A stretch of 64,000 bases of DNA from Laguncularia racemosa (Eukaryota; Streptophyta; Magnoliopsida; Myrtales; Combretaceae). Where the stretch lies: positions 372,001-436,000 of the forward strand of contig JBBMOL010000285.1 of NCBI GenBank assembly GCA_037954665.1, given 5' to 3'. How positions within the stretch are numbered: the first letter of the stretch is position 1; every line of letters starts with the position of its first letter. A program made the translations under genes and the position numbers. The notes beneath the pieces are model-generated. The model was not told the origin of the DNA, did not search any database, and saw only the letters and a list, made by a program, of their open reading frames with translations. This document shows positions 47,336 through 59,694 of this stretch, piece by piece.

Positions 47336-48017
47336 TGTGGATGGGGGGTCCTGATAGAAATGGTCACGTATGTATCATGCGGGTACCACGCTACATGTGA
47401 ATTCACAGAAAAGCAATTTAGAGATGGCACATGATGGGATGATTAGGAAAGAGTGGTAGGGAGGAGAAATAGGCAATCTCAAGCATCTCAAAGGCATAAA
47501 TGACAAACAAGGGAGCTAAAGAGACCTCAAGCATCGACCTTGTAGTTCTCGAGCAATAGAGATTGTTCTTTGCCTGATCTCTTGTTTAATCTTTGAGAGT
47601 AGAGAACTCTTAGTGGAACACCATTTATCTGATCTCTAGAATTCGGGAAAAAAGGTCCCCTAAAGAGGAGGAATGGCTGAGTATTTATAGACTCTTGAGT
47701 CTAATAATATCTGTTAGATCACTTTAGTGATCAATGGGCGAGATGAAGCCTGCTCAATTTAGGGTTAACCTAATGAGCTTGCCATAAGCTTAAGACCAGT
47801 AGCCTTCCTCATAAGTACATAAGCTTGCTTGAGAAAGGTTGGATGCAGATGGACCGGTCTAACAATCCCTGTTCCAAGCCTACCAAGCCAATTCTCGCTA
47901 AGTCATCTCAATAATTGAACCAGACTCATTAGGCCTTATCACATAACCCAATGAGTCAAGCCAAATAATCAATGGGCTTAACTCAATATATTTACATAAT
48001 ATTTTTAACCTTTTACA
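47336..48017 (-). repeat. 5' LTR of the non-autonomous element
   Basis: This 682-bp copy equals 37698-38379 in length and aligns throughout with scattered, mostly transition-type differences. On the minus strand it starts TGTAAAAGGTTAAAAATATT. It is followed outside by ATATA (48018-48022). Confidence 0.93.
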
Positions 48018-50228
48018 ATATACAAGCGATTGCAAGAAAATGTGACTATTACATGCGATTTCAAAAGCTTTGCAGTAAAAGATATGATTATGATTCCTTT
48101 CTTTTAGAATGTGATATTTATGCAAAGAATCGAGAATATATGTAAAAACCCATAGAGATTCTATCAAAATCCATCTCTTTTGATTATTAACTTGAACTCG
48201 GTGTTGCAATGTATTCCTTATACGTGAAGGAATTTTCTATGGAAAATCTCTATAATCGAATTCAATTTTATTTTTTACCGGTCACTATTAAATTGATTGA
48301 TTTTTTTTTGAAAGAAAGACAACGAAATGCTTAACCGATGTTGCTTTAAAATGGTATTTATGGAATTTATAGATTCAGTGACACAATCATCTGTTTGTTG
48401 GGGTCATGCACGGCCATCGTCTTTTGTAGAAGATAGGCTTTTTTTTTTTTTTTTGCCTCTTCCGGATGTTAATTATATAAATAGTATAAAATATATGCGT
48501 TACTGCTTAATTGCTTCGTCTTATGATCTCCTATGTTGATCCAGCCAAACATCACGGAAATATAGCAAATGATACTTTATAAATAGTATAAAATATAATG
48601 CTTGGCTTTCGTTGGAAAGCTAGACGCATCCAATACCATAATTGGAAACGCTATCATAGGATTTCACACAGAATTTCCTTATTCCCTATTCTCTTTTACC
48701 AAGAACGAGGAGACAGATAAATCACCGAATCTTACACAAAAATCGAATTTTATGTTGGGATTTATCTACAGGCGTGCTTCTATATTACAGGATTCCATTC
48801 TAGTAACTCTTGCTTGATAGATGTTTCCAATAAATTCATACTTCTTTCACTTGTTTATTCATGTAATGAATAGCCTATATTTATTTTTACAAATAATAAA
48901 CTGATCCCTTGTAAATTGGGTTGATTCATTTAAAAAGTAATGATATCTTCCCTTTCACATTCTTTTTTTTTTTTTCTTTTTTGGGATTTAAATATTTAAT
49001 AGGCTTGATCCATAAGATTTCTTATGTTTTTACATAAACTCTCTCCAAACCTTGAATGAAGGGATCAATGTCTTCGAATAATATCAATTAATGTTAAATC
49101 AATTGGTGCATTTCTGCTGTTGCCATAATAATTTCATTTTATATGCATTTCTCATAGTGCAGCAATTGTTGCCAATATAAATGTCTTGATTGTATTCTCT
49201 TTTAGATCAGATTTTAGTACCTATGAGTGTGAGTTGGTTAATAGGTGTTAGTTCTGATTTTTTTTCTTTTTTCTTTTTTTAAGAAATGGTCGTTCAAGTG
49301 TCTGGAGGATGTGCAAGTCTCACATTTCAGCATGTTTAGATAGACTAATGTTATTACTTGGATTTTTTTTTTTAATTTCTTTTTTTCCATTGATTTAAAA
49401 CACTTGGCCATGTAAGAATTATGAAAAGGCATGGATAGAGAGTTCATAAGCTTTCACTGTGTATCCTATCAAAACGAATTCGAGAGCACCCAGATACTAT
49501 TTATCTGTAAACAAAGAAATTTCGACGTCATTCAAAAAAGAAAAAAAGAAAAGAAAAAGACATAAATGAACAAATAATGTGCCATTTCTTTTTTGATTTA
49601 AGTAAGAGCAATAATTAGAGAACAATTATTACACACCTTTTTTCACTTTCATGTGCTGGACTAAGCATTTATTTAAGTTGATACCAAGTTATAAATTAAG
49701 CTAGTTATATTGCGAAATGTACTTTGTATTTGAAAAAAGAAAAGAAAATAAATCCAACGTGAGTCAACTAAAGCATAATCTATCTAAACCCTAGCCATTT
49801 CACATTTGGAAGTTATAAGATTCATTATGAATATCCAGTGAATTACATTCCATATGCTTCAGTTTAACCGATGGACATTTAATTTTAAAAAATGCCATTT
49901 GACATGTTTATTTAACTTAATAATGAATCTCACTATTATATAGTGGCATCTACTTAATCAAAGAGTAACCTGATATAATAACTAGATGACCAGAGTAATT
50001 TAACCTTTATTTATATACATATGTTAGGTAAGGTCGCTAAGGGTAAGTAAGCTTATTGAAGGCTCAATCTTTTATTGCAGTAAGCTGGGTTAGTGATTTT
50101 CTTTCATTGATAGTCAAGTTATGTTTGGTAATGTGATGCTATTAAATGTGCTATTTTGATGGATTAATTGAAGAAATTTGTCTTGGTTAGTTTATGTTGC
50201 TTATAGATGTCAACGTTATGCTGGTTGT
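48018..50228. other. AT-rich spacer
   Basis: No gene was recognised. Contains short T-runs (48439-48455, 48963-48977). Short open frames (48327-48539, 48602-48817) have no recognisable motif. Confidence 0.5.
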
Positions 50229-50690
50229 TGTAGAGGGTTAAATCAAATTATGGGCTCGAAGCCTAATTTGATATGGTAGGCTTGGTGTAAAGCCAATTGG
50301 ATAGATCGGTCTGATCTAACCTTTCTCAATAAGTTTAGTGCATTAAAAACTTTTAATGGACCTAGACTCATGAGAGATTCTTATGAGGACTCATACACTC
50401 GTGACTGTTGATCACCATCATCATTCGACAAATAAGATTCATAGTCAAACCTTATAAATATTTAAAGCATCCTCATTCAAAGGGGGAATTTTTTGAAAGA
50501 AAATGCCGTTACTCTTACCGGATTCTCTTTCAAAAGATGAAATCAAGAATTTAGTGAAGAACATTCACCTATCACAAAGTGCTTGAGCCTTATTTGAGAT
50601 GTCTATTTCTCCTTTCTATCTTATGTGATCCTAATCACCCCTATATGTATTGCTTCTCTGTTTTGGTCATGTGTAGCACACTCGCCCACA
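50229..50690 (+). repeat. LTR-like relic related to the 37.7-48.0 kb element
   Basis: It starts TGTAGAGGGTTAAA, the same as the minus-strand LTR start of the large element (TGTAGAGGGCTAAA), and shares GATC(G/T)(G/A)(A/T)C(C/T)-like and ATCTAACCTTTCTCAA words in the same order. Length is about 460 bp if it ends at CCCACA (50690). No matching target duplication was seen (GTTGT versus GCATG), so the right end is uncertain. Confidence 0.45.
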
Positions 50691-52200
50691 GCATGCACAT
50701 AACCCTATAACTTAGACCCCTACCTCCACAGTTGAATATCCTATTAAACCTTTAGGGATTTCACTTAAGTGAATCTTTTCACCTAGTTCTATGCCAAAGT
50801 GGTAGGGTGTTGAGATGAACCAATAGTGCTGTTAAGTCTCAACTTAGATTCAATCTTGGATGGGTGTATTGCTTGATGCATTCATGGCATAGCATGAAAA
50901 AATCTTTAGGTTAAGTTTCTATGTTAAAGATATATATATATATATAATTATTTAATGAAGCATTAGTTTAGAAATAAACTAGGTTTTCCATGCATATAAA
51001 TTTACATTACTCAATCCCTTAAGATCACTTCTTGTGGTCAATATGCTAGGTTGGTGGTCCTATTGCTAGGCTATTCCTAGTAGCCACTAGGTTTCTAGAC
51101 TAGTACTTTGAATATCTGGTGATATTGACTAGCCAGATGAGAATTGGGTTAAGCAAAGTTAAAATACTTGCATCAGTGCATGTCATGTGCATTAACATGG
51201 CATCCATATGTCACAACAATGCTTTTAGCTTGTTAAACTAAGCATGTATGCAATTGAAATGGTTTAGTATTGCTTGCTTATTTGCTACTATACATTTTGT
51301 CACTCTCTCAATTCAATAGTGAATTAAGGGGATTTTTTTTATATCTTCAACTTATGATCAAGGTTGTTTAAGGCACCACTACAAAAGAGGGAAACCTTTG
51401 AGAGTTGTAGATGAAGTTAGTTATCTTTTGCGATAAAGTTGCATTGTTGTATAGATATGAAAAGGGGAAAAAATCTATTCATAGAGAATATGTAGCGAAA
51501 ACTCTAATGTATCCCTCCTTTGAATATGGATAAAATGATCTTTTGTGTGGGATAAGTTAAGTCTTAATTCCTAAAGATATTGCTTCTTGAATGATTCTAG
51601 GATGTGATAAATAGAAACATATATCCCTTTAGTTGACAACTTTTATTGTATCTTTTTTACTTGGCATTGTTTAAACAACTACATACAAATTATTTAATTT
51701 TTTCTATAAAAATGTTTTAATAATTTGAAAATACAGAGACTAAAGTTTAGAATTGAATATATTTAAAATAATTTATCTTGAGAATTCTTGTTTATCTCCA
51801 TGTTTTAGCTAATTATGTTGTGAATTAACAAAACTAAGTTGACTTTTGAAGCATTATTATTAGAAGTTTGAGTTATAAAGAAAGATTAATAAAAAACATT
51901 CAAACATATTAAATATCATCCTTTTTTCTTTATAAATAATCATAAATGAATTACATTTCATCTGTTAAGAATAATAGCAACAACTTCTTCTTCTTCTCAT
52001 ATACATATATATATTCTTCTTAATTAGCTTTAATAGAACAAGACATCAACTAAATCATAAAATGATATATTAATGTCAAAAAGGGAATGTAAGATTTTAG
52101 AGGTACTTCATTTTTAGGTCATTATGATAATTCATTGTTAGGTCAATAGTGAGAAGAAGTGTTTAGCCAAAGGCAAAAAGAAGTTAACTCATTTATTCAC
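50691..52200. other. AT-rich spacer
   Basis: Contains a short TA run at about 50930-50946. No gene recognised. Confidence 0.45.
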
Positions 52201-53120
52201 CAAGAGAATGATCTTCACTTCACTAGAAAACACAAGCTGCAATCTCATTCTTTCCTTTATAAGGCATGGTTTTGTTTGGTAATTAAAGGTTAAGGATTTG
52301 AAACTTGCTTCATGTAAGTTATTATTTTTCCTTAACGTATGGTATGTTCAATAAATGCATGCTCTTACTCCTCTTGTAGTCACCATAGAATAAAAGGGAA
52401 GAAGCTTGAAGCTTCAAAACAAGCTCCTATCAAGCTCATCAATTTAGCATCTTAATGTCTTTGACAACTAATTTCTACAATGAAGGATTTCCTTTTAGAA
52501 ACTAACCTAAAGCTTGATTATTTGAGCATTTTCAACCAAAGATTGAGCTTTGAGCACGTTCTTTACTTTCTCCCCTCTCTTAAGCATGTTAATTTATGAA
52601 TTTTATAAATAAGGCTTCCCTACGCATAATTTGGGTATCAATCTCATTCGATAATCACCCAAGAAGCTCAAATCAATCATTTCTCTCTCTAAATCTTGTT
52701 CGAAACCCACATCCACTCTCTCTTTAGCTCCTCGAGCTCCATAAACCAAAGCTACATGAAAACACTACCCACATAGGTTTCTCCACCTCCTAAACAACCT
52801 AAAACTTCCACCCATTTGCTCAAAACCACCACAAAACACCATTGCTCACTAAACCCTAAAACCACCTCTATAGACACCACTTGAATTAACACCTTATTAG
52901 AGCTCTACTATCTCATCACCAATACACTTCAATAGATGAGGATAAGGTGAGGCAATCTAACACCACCATGACAGCCGATGACTAAAGATGATGAATGAGG
53001 AAGCTTTGCTAGTTTGATCACCTTTTATAACCCATAAGCCGACCTAATGAATCGAATACTCGACCCAACTTATCCTACAAGTCGACTTTAACCTAAAATT
53101 TAGCCCAATACCTTATTTGT
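52200..53120 (+). repeat. Possible LTR relic (gypsy-like)
   Basis: A sequence TATAAATAAGGCTTCCC (52600-52616) looks like an LTR promoter. It is followed by a G-poor stretch of C/A-rich words (52690-52900) and then by CATAAGCCGACC- and ACTCGACCC-like words, a composition I associate with plant gypsy LTRs. No partner repeat or protein motif was found. Low confidence. Confidence 0.25.
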
Positions 53121-53159
53121 CCAAGGCTATCTAAAGTTAACCCTTCTCTTATTTTTATT

Positions 53160-53470
53160 TCATTTTTTATTTTATATAATATATTCATATAGATAGGTAT
53201 ATTGTAAAAAAAAAATAATTAAGTTTTTGAAATAAGAATAATGAATAAAGAAAAATAATTTTTTAAATGAGTAAGAAAAAGAAAAAATATTTTTGAAAGA
53301 ATTTTTTTTTTCAAAAATAAGAAAAAAAAAAAAAAAATAAAGTTTTTGAAAATAAAGAAATTTATAAGCAAAAAATGTGAAGATGTTTAGAAAAGATTTT
53401 CACAAAAATATGAGAATTTCAAAGTGAAAATAATGAAAAGTTTTAAAAATTTTCAAAACTCAAACAATTT
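53160..53470. repeat. A-rich low-complexity block
   Basis: Dominated by AAAAATA, GAAAAA and long A-runs (about 53322-53338 nearly pure A), with some T-runs. No coding sense. Confidence 0.7.
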
Positions 53471-56284
53471 TTTGGAAGAGCAAACTCTGACAACCTGATC
53501 CTAGCTAGAGAATACCTTGCCATCCTTTAGGAATGATTTTGGTAATTAAATAAATTTTTTCCTCAAAAATATTAGTAATGTATGACTTTGGCAAAAAAAA
53601 AAAACATTCAAAAAGCAAGGTCAACCAATTGACTCACTAATAAAGGAAGAAAATTGGATTTATAATTGTATCATAAATCGATATTAGTTTGAAATTTTCA
53701 TAAGTGTTAAAAGAATCATTGTAATCTCAAATTCTATCAATGAAGTTCACTACAATTGATAATAACACAAATTGAATAAAGACAAATACTTAACTCGATT
53801 AGTAATAGGACTCATGAGTCTCTCTTATGATAATGACATCAAACTCCAAGGAATAAGATAACTAGATTCATTTTACTATTTACAAAATTTATAAAATAAC
53901 CTCTATAATTCTAACCAATTAGAAAACCACTTAAAAAGAATAGAACATAACATTAACAAAAAGCAACTCCAATGGAAAATAACATGGAAAGAAAATAAAG
54001 AGTTAAAATATCCTAAAACTAAATAATAGAAACAACTTCAGAACATCCTCCATTGAACCTGCCAAGGGTTGGTCTTGTGTTACCTCAGTTGACTATAGCC
54101 AATCGACTTTGCTTCGATTTGGCTTCTAGTTAGCTTCTTATCAGCCTTTTCTTGCTTGATTTGACTAAAGTTAGCTCCCTATGCTTCCTTAAGCCTAAAT
54201 TTTCCCTTTAACTCATCTTAAATCATTTCGTTTATTTTTCACTTTTGCACCATCTTTAAGAAATTGTATTGAGTAGGGTTACCATAATGACTACTGAAAT
54301 GGCATGTCATATTTTGCAATTTGTATTGCTCAATTTGCTAAGATAAGATGTATTCTATTTATATTTCTATTTTATTCATTTAGCTTAAACATGAACCAAG
54401 GGTTTAATTGTCTAACCTAAGGTATTGAAGAGGGAATGTACTAAGATTTTGAAACTAGTTTAAACTCTAAGTGTGAATAGTGCTAATTTTTGAAGCAAGA
54501 TTTTAAATGGAGCTTTATACAAGATTGTTATGTGAAGTTATGTGAAATATAAAGTAAAATATGTGAATGAAAAAGAAAAACTTACTTAAGTGTAGTGTAA
54601 ATGTCAAGTGCAAAATGATGTTTTAGGAAGAAAGTTCTATTGTATGTTTCCACTATTTGAGAAGTTAATATTGCTATTTTGTAGAATTTGATTAAATAAC
54701 CAATTACAAATAAGTTTTATTGCCAATTTGGGGATGAAATAATGAACCATCTTTTAAGCATTAGAATATTGCTATATGTTAAGCATAGGCTTTAAGATGA
54801 TGCTTAGAGATGTAGAGTGTTATAACTTGAACATTGACAGTCTATAGGATAATAACACACAATCCCATGCTTTCTATGTATAGAGCATATCCCCTAATAG
54901 CTTAGTTTAGTAGATTCCTTTAGTTTAATTGCAGTGATAAATTAGGAGCTTGTTAATTTACTTAATTCGGCTTGCTTAGATTTGAATAGGATCAATGCAA
55001 CATAGTAGTTAGTTTCTTATGTTTCATCGTGAAAAAATACAATCTTAGTATCTTACTCATCATGCTATTGGGGCAACACTTTAAAAATTGTTTGAAGTTA
55101 TGGAGCCCAAAATATATCAAAAAAGATTTGTTTGAGTGTACTATAGCTAGGACTAAATATGTTGCTGTTTGATATTTTTATAAGAGTCAAATTATTATTT
55201 TTACATGTGCTGAAGTGTTAAAAAAAAAAAAGTTACACCATCCATGCCTTCAATACAAATTATGTAAGGTGCAACCCTAGTATGTGCCTTCAGTTTTGTA
55301 AATTAAAAAAAAAAAAAAAAAGAAGTTGAAAACCGCGTTCACATCTTTGAAACATATTTTTGAAATAATTATTTCAGGTATAATATTTACAATTTAAAAA
55401 AAAATCATAATATTTAAGAATGTCCCCCCATACTATTGCATGCTTAGTACATTTGCTAAATACTTACGATTTCACATGATAAAAGTTATATTTTTGAAAA
55501 GGTAGATTGTGTGTTAGTAAGATTTTTCAATGTGTGCTTGTGAATGAAGGGTTGGCCAACACCATGCTAGGAGGCCCTTATATACATATGGTTTTAAATC
55601 TAAAAAGTAATACCAAAATTACCATGTGAAATATTCATATCATAAGCATGAAAATTTTCTTAATGTTATGGAAGGAGTTGTGTCATGATCATATAGTCAT
55701 CTCAAAATGCAAGTTATTTATGCTATCTTACTATAATCTTAGTATAAATAATCCATTGTATGCAGTAACTATAGAGTAAAAACAGATTTATTGATACTAA
55801 TACATCATATGTTTCAATAAGTGGCGTGAAGTATCAATGATATTTAAACATGTGATAATAATACATATTTTTACGCATATATCACCTACTCATTTGTGTG
55901 ATATATTAATATTATTAAAGAAATTTTTAGAGCGCACTTGGGAAAACCTTGAAGGCGTTTCCTCCACTCATTAAAGTCCCTTCTTATTAGCACGTGTATA
56001 TTTTTAGGTTTGGAAGTGCAATGCATGTCATGCAAGTGAACAACCAGCTCGCTGTTATTTCGTTGTAGCCGTTGGTATTTCAGTGCAACACAGCACGATC
56101 CCATAGTAACTGAGATAGACCCACATCGAGCATATACCCTGCTTCTACCTAATACACATCCAACCCTCTACTATAATTACACTTCATTCATCACACTTTG
56201 AGCAAGGCTCACTTGCTCCTAAATATTTCACAACCACCAAAAGAAAGTATCATCAATTTCATCAACTAAGCTCTCGTGAAAGAC
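53471..56284. other. AT-rich intergenic DNA up to the SWEET gene; last part is its promoter/leader
   Basis: No gene recognised. A-runs at about 55221-55231 and 55304-55321. The final 150-200 bp before the SWEET start are less AT-rich and likely contain its leader, but no certain TATA box could be chosen. Confidence 0.5.
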
Positions 56285-59200
56285 ATGGTCACCCCTGATA
56301 TTGCTCGAATTGCTGTCGGCGTACTAGGTACATTTAGGACATGATCACTTTCGTTTCAAGATGACTGGATACATTTGTTATCTGTTATTCAAAAACCCCT
56401 TTGATTTTTACTTTCAGGAAATGTTGTTGCACTCTTCTTATTCCTCTCACCAACGTAAGATTATTGTTATCTTATCTTCCTGCCTTGCTTTTCTTTCACT
56501 GTGGTTAAGAGCTATGTACACTTGGTTTGAGAAGAAATTGCAAATTTTACACACCATCCATTACTTTGGAAGAAGCTGGTTCATGTAGGCAAAATAAGAA
56601 ATATATGTTTTTCGGTGGATTATTTATTTGTATGGGGCATGATGAGCAAACCACCAAATAACTGGATGACAAAAAAAAAAAAAAAAAAAACAAAGGACCT
56701 TGTTTTCTTTTTTCTTTTTTTTGAATTTCCTTCTTCTTGTTAGGATGAAAGATAAGGTGCAAAGGCAAGTCTTCTATTTTTTCAATAAAAACTCACACGT
56801 ACGTACATGCAATTTCAGGCCAACTTTTGTTGGGATATGCAAGAAGGGTTCGGTGGAGCAGTTCTCCCCAACACCATACCTAGCCGCGCTAGTGAACTGC
56901 ATGGTGTGGGTCCTATACGGTCTACCTATGGTGCACCCAGACAGCACACTGGTCATCACAATCAACGGCGCTGGAGCTCTGATCGAGCTGGTCTTCATAG
57001 TCCTCTTTGTCATCTACTCTGATGCTAAGAGGAGAGTTAGAATCGCAGTCGTGGTGATCATAGAGCTCATTTTCATTTCAACTGTCAGTATCTTCGTTCT
57101 AACCGCTGTCCATTCGTACCAACGGCGGTCCATGATTGCTGGGATCATCTCTATTATATTCAGCGTTCTGATGTACGCCTCACCGTTGTCCATCATGGTA
57201 AGTATTTCATTCTTTTTCCATTTTATTTTTTTTTAAAACAAAAAAAATTGGCAATTACAATAATAGATGGAAATGTACCAAAGACCACGAGAAGAAGGCG
57301 CTCATCGTCACGAATTTGAGACTGCTCGGGTGAATGAGTGGTATGGGAAAATAAAGTAAAATTTAGCACATAAATACCAACTTCAATGCTGGGTGAGTAG
57401 TTTAAGGTAGGGGTGGATGCGAATCAATTCAGCACAGATTTAATTTGGTACGATTTGTTTCTTAAGCCAAACCATATATTACGGTTCTTTTTTTTTCCTC
57501 TTAAATTAAACCTAAGGTTTAAGTCGTAATTTTTTTATTCTAAAAAAAAAAAGCAAGTTCAGCTTGATTCGGTTCATGATATGAACCATTTTTAAATGTG
57601 TTATTAATTTTTCTCTATATACAAATCAATAAGTCATAAAAAATTATACTTAACATAAAAATAATTTAATTTATTATATTTTTCGATATTACTCATAATT
57701 TTCAATACCTATTTAATATATTTAAGAAAATTTTATTATTTCTTTCAAAGTAATTATATTTTCCATATCAGTTAATAAGCAAAAATAAAAAATAAAAAAG
57801 GTAATAAGTTACTTGAGAAAAACTAAATAAGAAGAGGAATTAAATAAGTAACATAAAATCCTCTTTTTTAATCATACATTTTTACATTTTCACTACCATT
57901 TTCTATTTCTTTACTTCTCACAATTTGGTTTGGTTTAAAAGATTCGATTTGTTTTTTTCTTTTGAACCTAAAAAAAAAATAGTTTGGTTTAGATCGTAAT
58001 TTTTTTGAACCTTAAATGATGATTTGAACATAATTTATAGTTTGGTTTAGTTTGATCTAATTTGGTTCATAGTTTGGCTGGTTTTTTTTCTTAGCCTTAG
58101 TTTTTAGAATGGCAAAATAAGAGCCCTTAAATTGTACCTAATTTTGAAAGTACGGATTTTGAAAATTTAAAGCCGTAACCTATCATGTATTTCATTGGAA
58201 CTGCCTTGGAATTGATTTCCCATAAAAAAATTTCCTTTTTACTTATTCTTCATTCAAAATATTTTAGCCACTTACACCAAAATTCATGACGATCAAATTG
58301 AAAGTCAATACCACTTTTATATACAAATGAGAAAATTACAAGTGAAAGAATTAATGTTTGGAGTCAAGTTCAAATAAATAATCAAACTTTCAAATATTTA
58401 AAATAGAAGATCAATACTACGCTAAATATTTTTAATAAGAAATTCCATTATGATGCCGTTATAGATAGTAACAAATTTTCTATTTGAACCACTTCAAATG
58501 TTTATAAGATAGTAACAGATCATTTGTCTAAATTATTTAGTATAATGTTGATTTTTTTCTTTAATTATTTAAAAATTCAATTCTCTATTAAAACTTAACC
58601 TCGAATTTTGATCACTTTTTCTTGTAACAATATACAAACTACAATCAATGCAAATATAATAAATTTCAATTAAAGAACAAAAAAATAATAAGAAGAAACG
58701 AAATATGCATAAATGAAGCACTAGCTTAAATTGCATGGATAAACATTTTATTACCTAGCTAAGGGTTTGTTTAAAATAGTGAGTTATAAGCTAAATGATT
58801 TGGTTAGTTTTCTTTTATATTTGTGAAGTTTAATTATATTTACTATTGATGTTTTACATGTAGGGGACAGGGTAGCTACACATATTGAAAAATTACTAGA
58901 TTCTCCATAATATAAAACCTATAATATAAGAGGTAATGTTTTAAATATATATTTTAGAGTGGATACATGGTCATACCTTATACACCATATTTAGGTATAG
59001 ATTCATAAAAATTAAAACCCAAATATATCTTATGACATGTAATATATTGGCCCAAAACCGATGAAACTATATATCTATATTATTAAAGCCACAAAGGCAT
59101 TTTTTGTATCTTAAATACATTTAAAAAATAAAATATTAATGAAATTGTTAAAATAGCCTCCAACTTCTCTCAATAACTTCTATGGTCACATTTTACAAAT

Positions 59201-59650
59201 ATGTCATCTGGTAGTTGTATAATAAGTTTTAAGTTGCGGCATATTGGAATGCTCTTATTGAATATATCCAACTTTTAGTGGGTTGATGTCATTTGCTCTC
59301 CAGGTCCTATATCAACTTGGGAGAAATCTTATATGACATATAATCTTATTGAATATATTCGATTTTTAGTGGGTTGATTTCATTTGCTCTCCAGTCGTTT
59401 CCACTTGGGAGAAGTCAATATGACCTATATTCTCATTGAACATATTCAATTTTTAGTGGGTTGATTTCATTTGTTCTCTATAGAGAGGCGTGAAAATGAA
59501 ATGGATCACTTTCGTGGTAAGTGTTGCTGGTTTGGATTGTAAAAATGGTAGAAGGTAAAGCCAACCTACTACTTGCATAGAAAATAGACATCCACCATCG
59601 ATTGAGAATCAATGGTTAGTAATTTTGAATGACAGATGAATTTTCCCTGG

Positions 59651-59694
<44 letters not shown>

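Larger units (their letters stand above)
37698..48017 (-). mobile_element. Complete non-autonomous LTR retrotransposon (gypsy, Tat-like) with captured host DNA
   Basis: Two direct repeats of exactly 682 bp (37698-38379 and 47336-48017) bound the element. Each begins TG and ends CA, and each is flanked outside by ATATA (37693-37697 and 48018-48022), a perfect 5-bp target duplication. Orientation is minus: gag and protease-like sequence lie next to the right LTR and a polypurine tract lies beside the left LTR. In 10.3 kb I find no RT, RNase H or integrase. The space is filled by non-coding DNA, tandem repeats and an oppositely oriented H+-ATPase gene fragment with introns. The gag motif, the leader motif GACTCCACTAGGGA and internal tandem repeats point to the Tat group of Ty3/gypsy, which is inference. 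The copy is old, as gag is broken and the LTRs have diverged, with many transitions. Confidence 0.92.

Noticed and set aside
48327..48817. Two short + strand open frames
   Set aside because: No motif, no splice-compatible neighbours; chance frames in AT-rich DNA.
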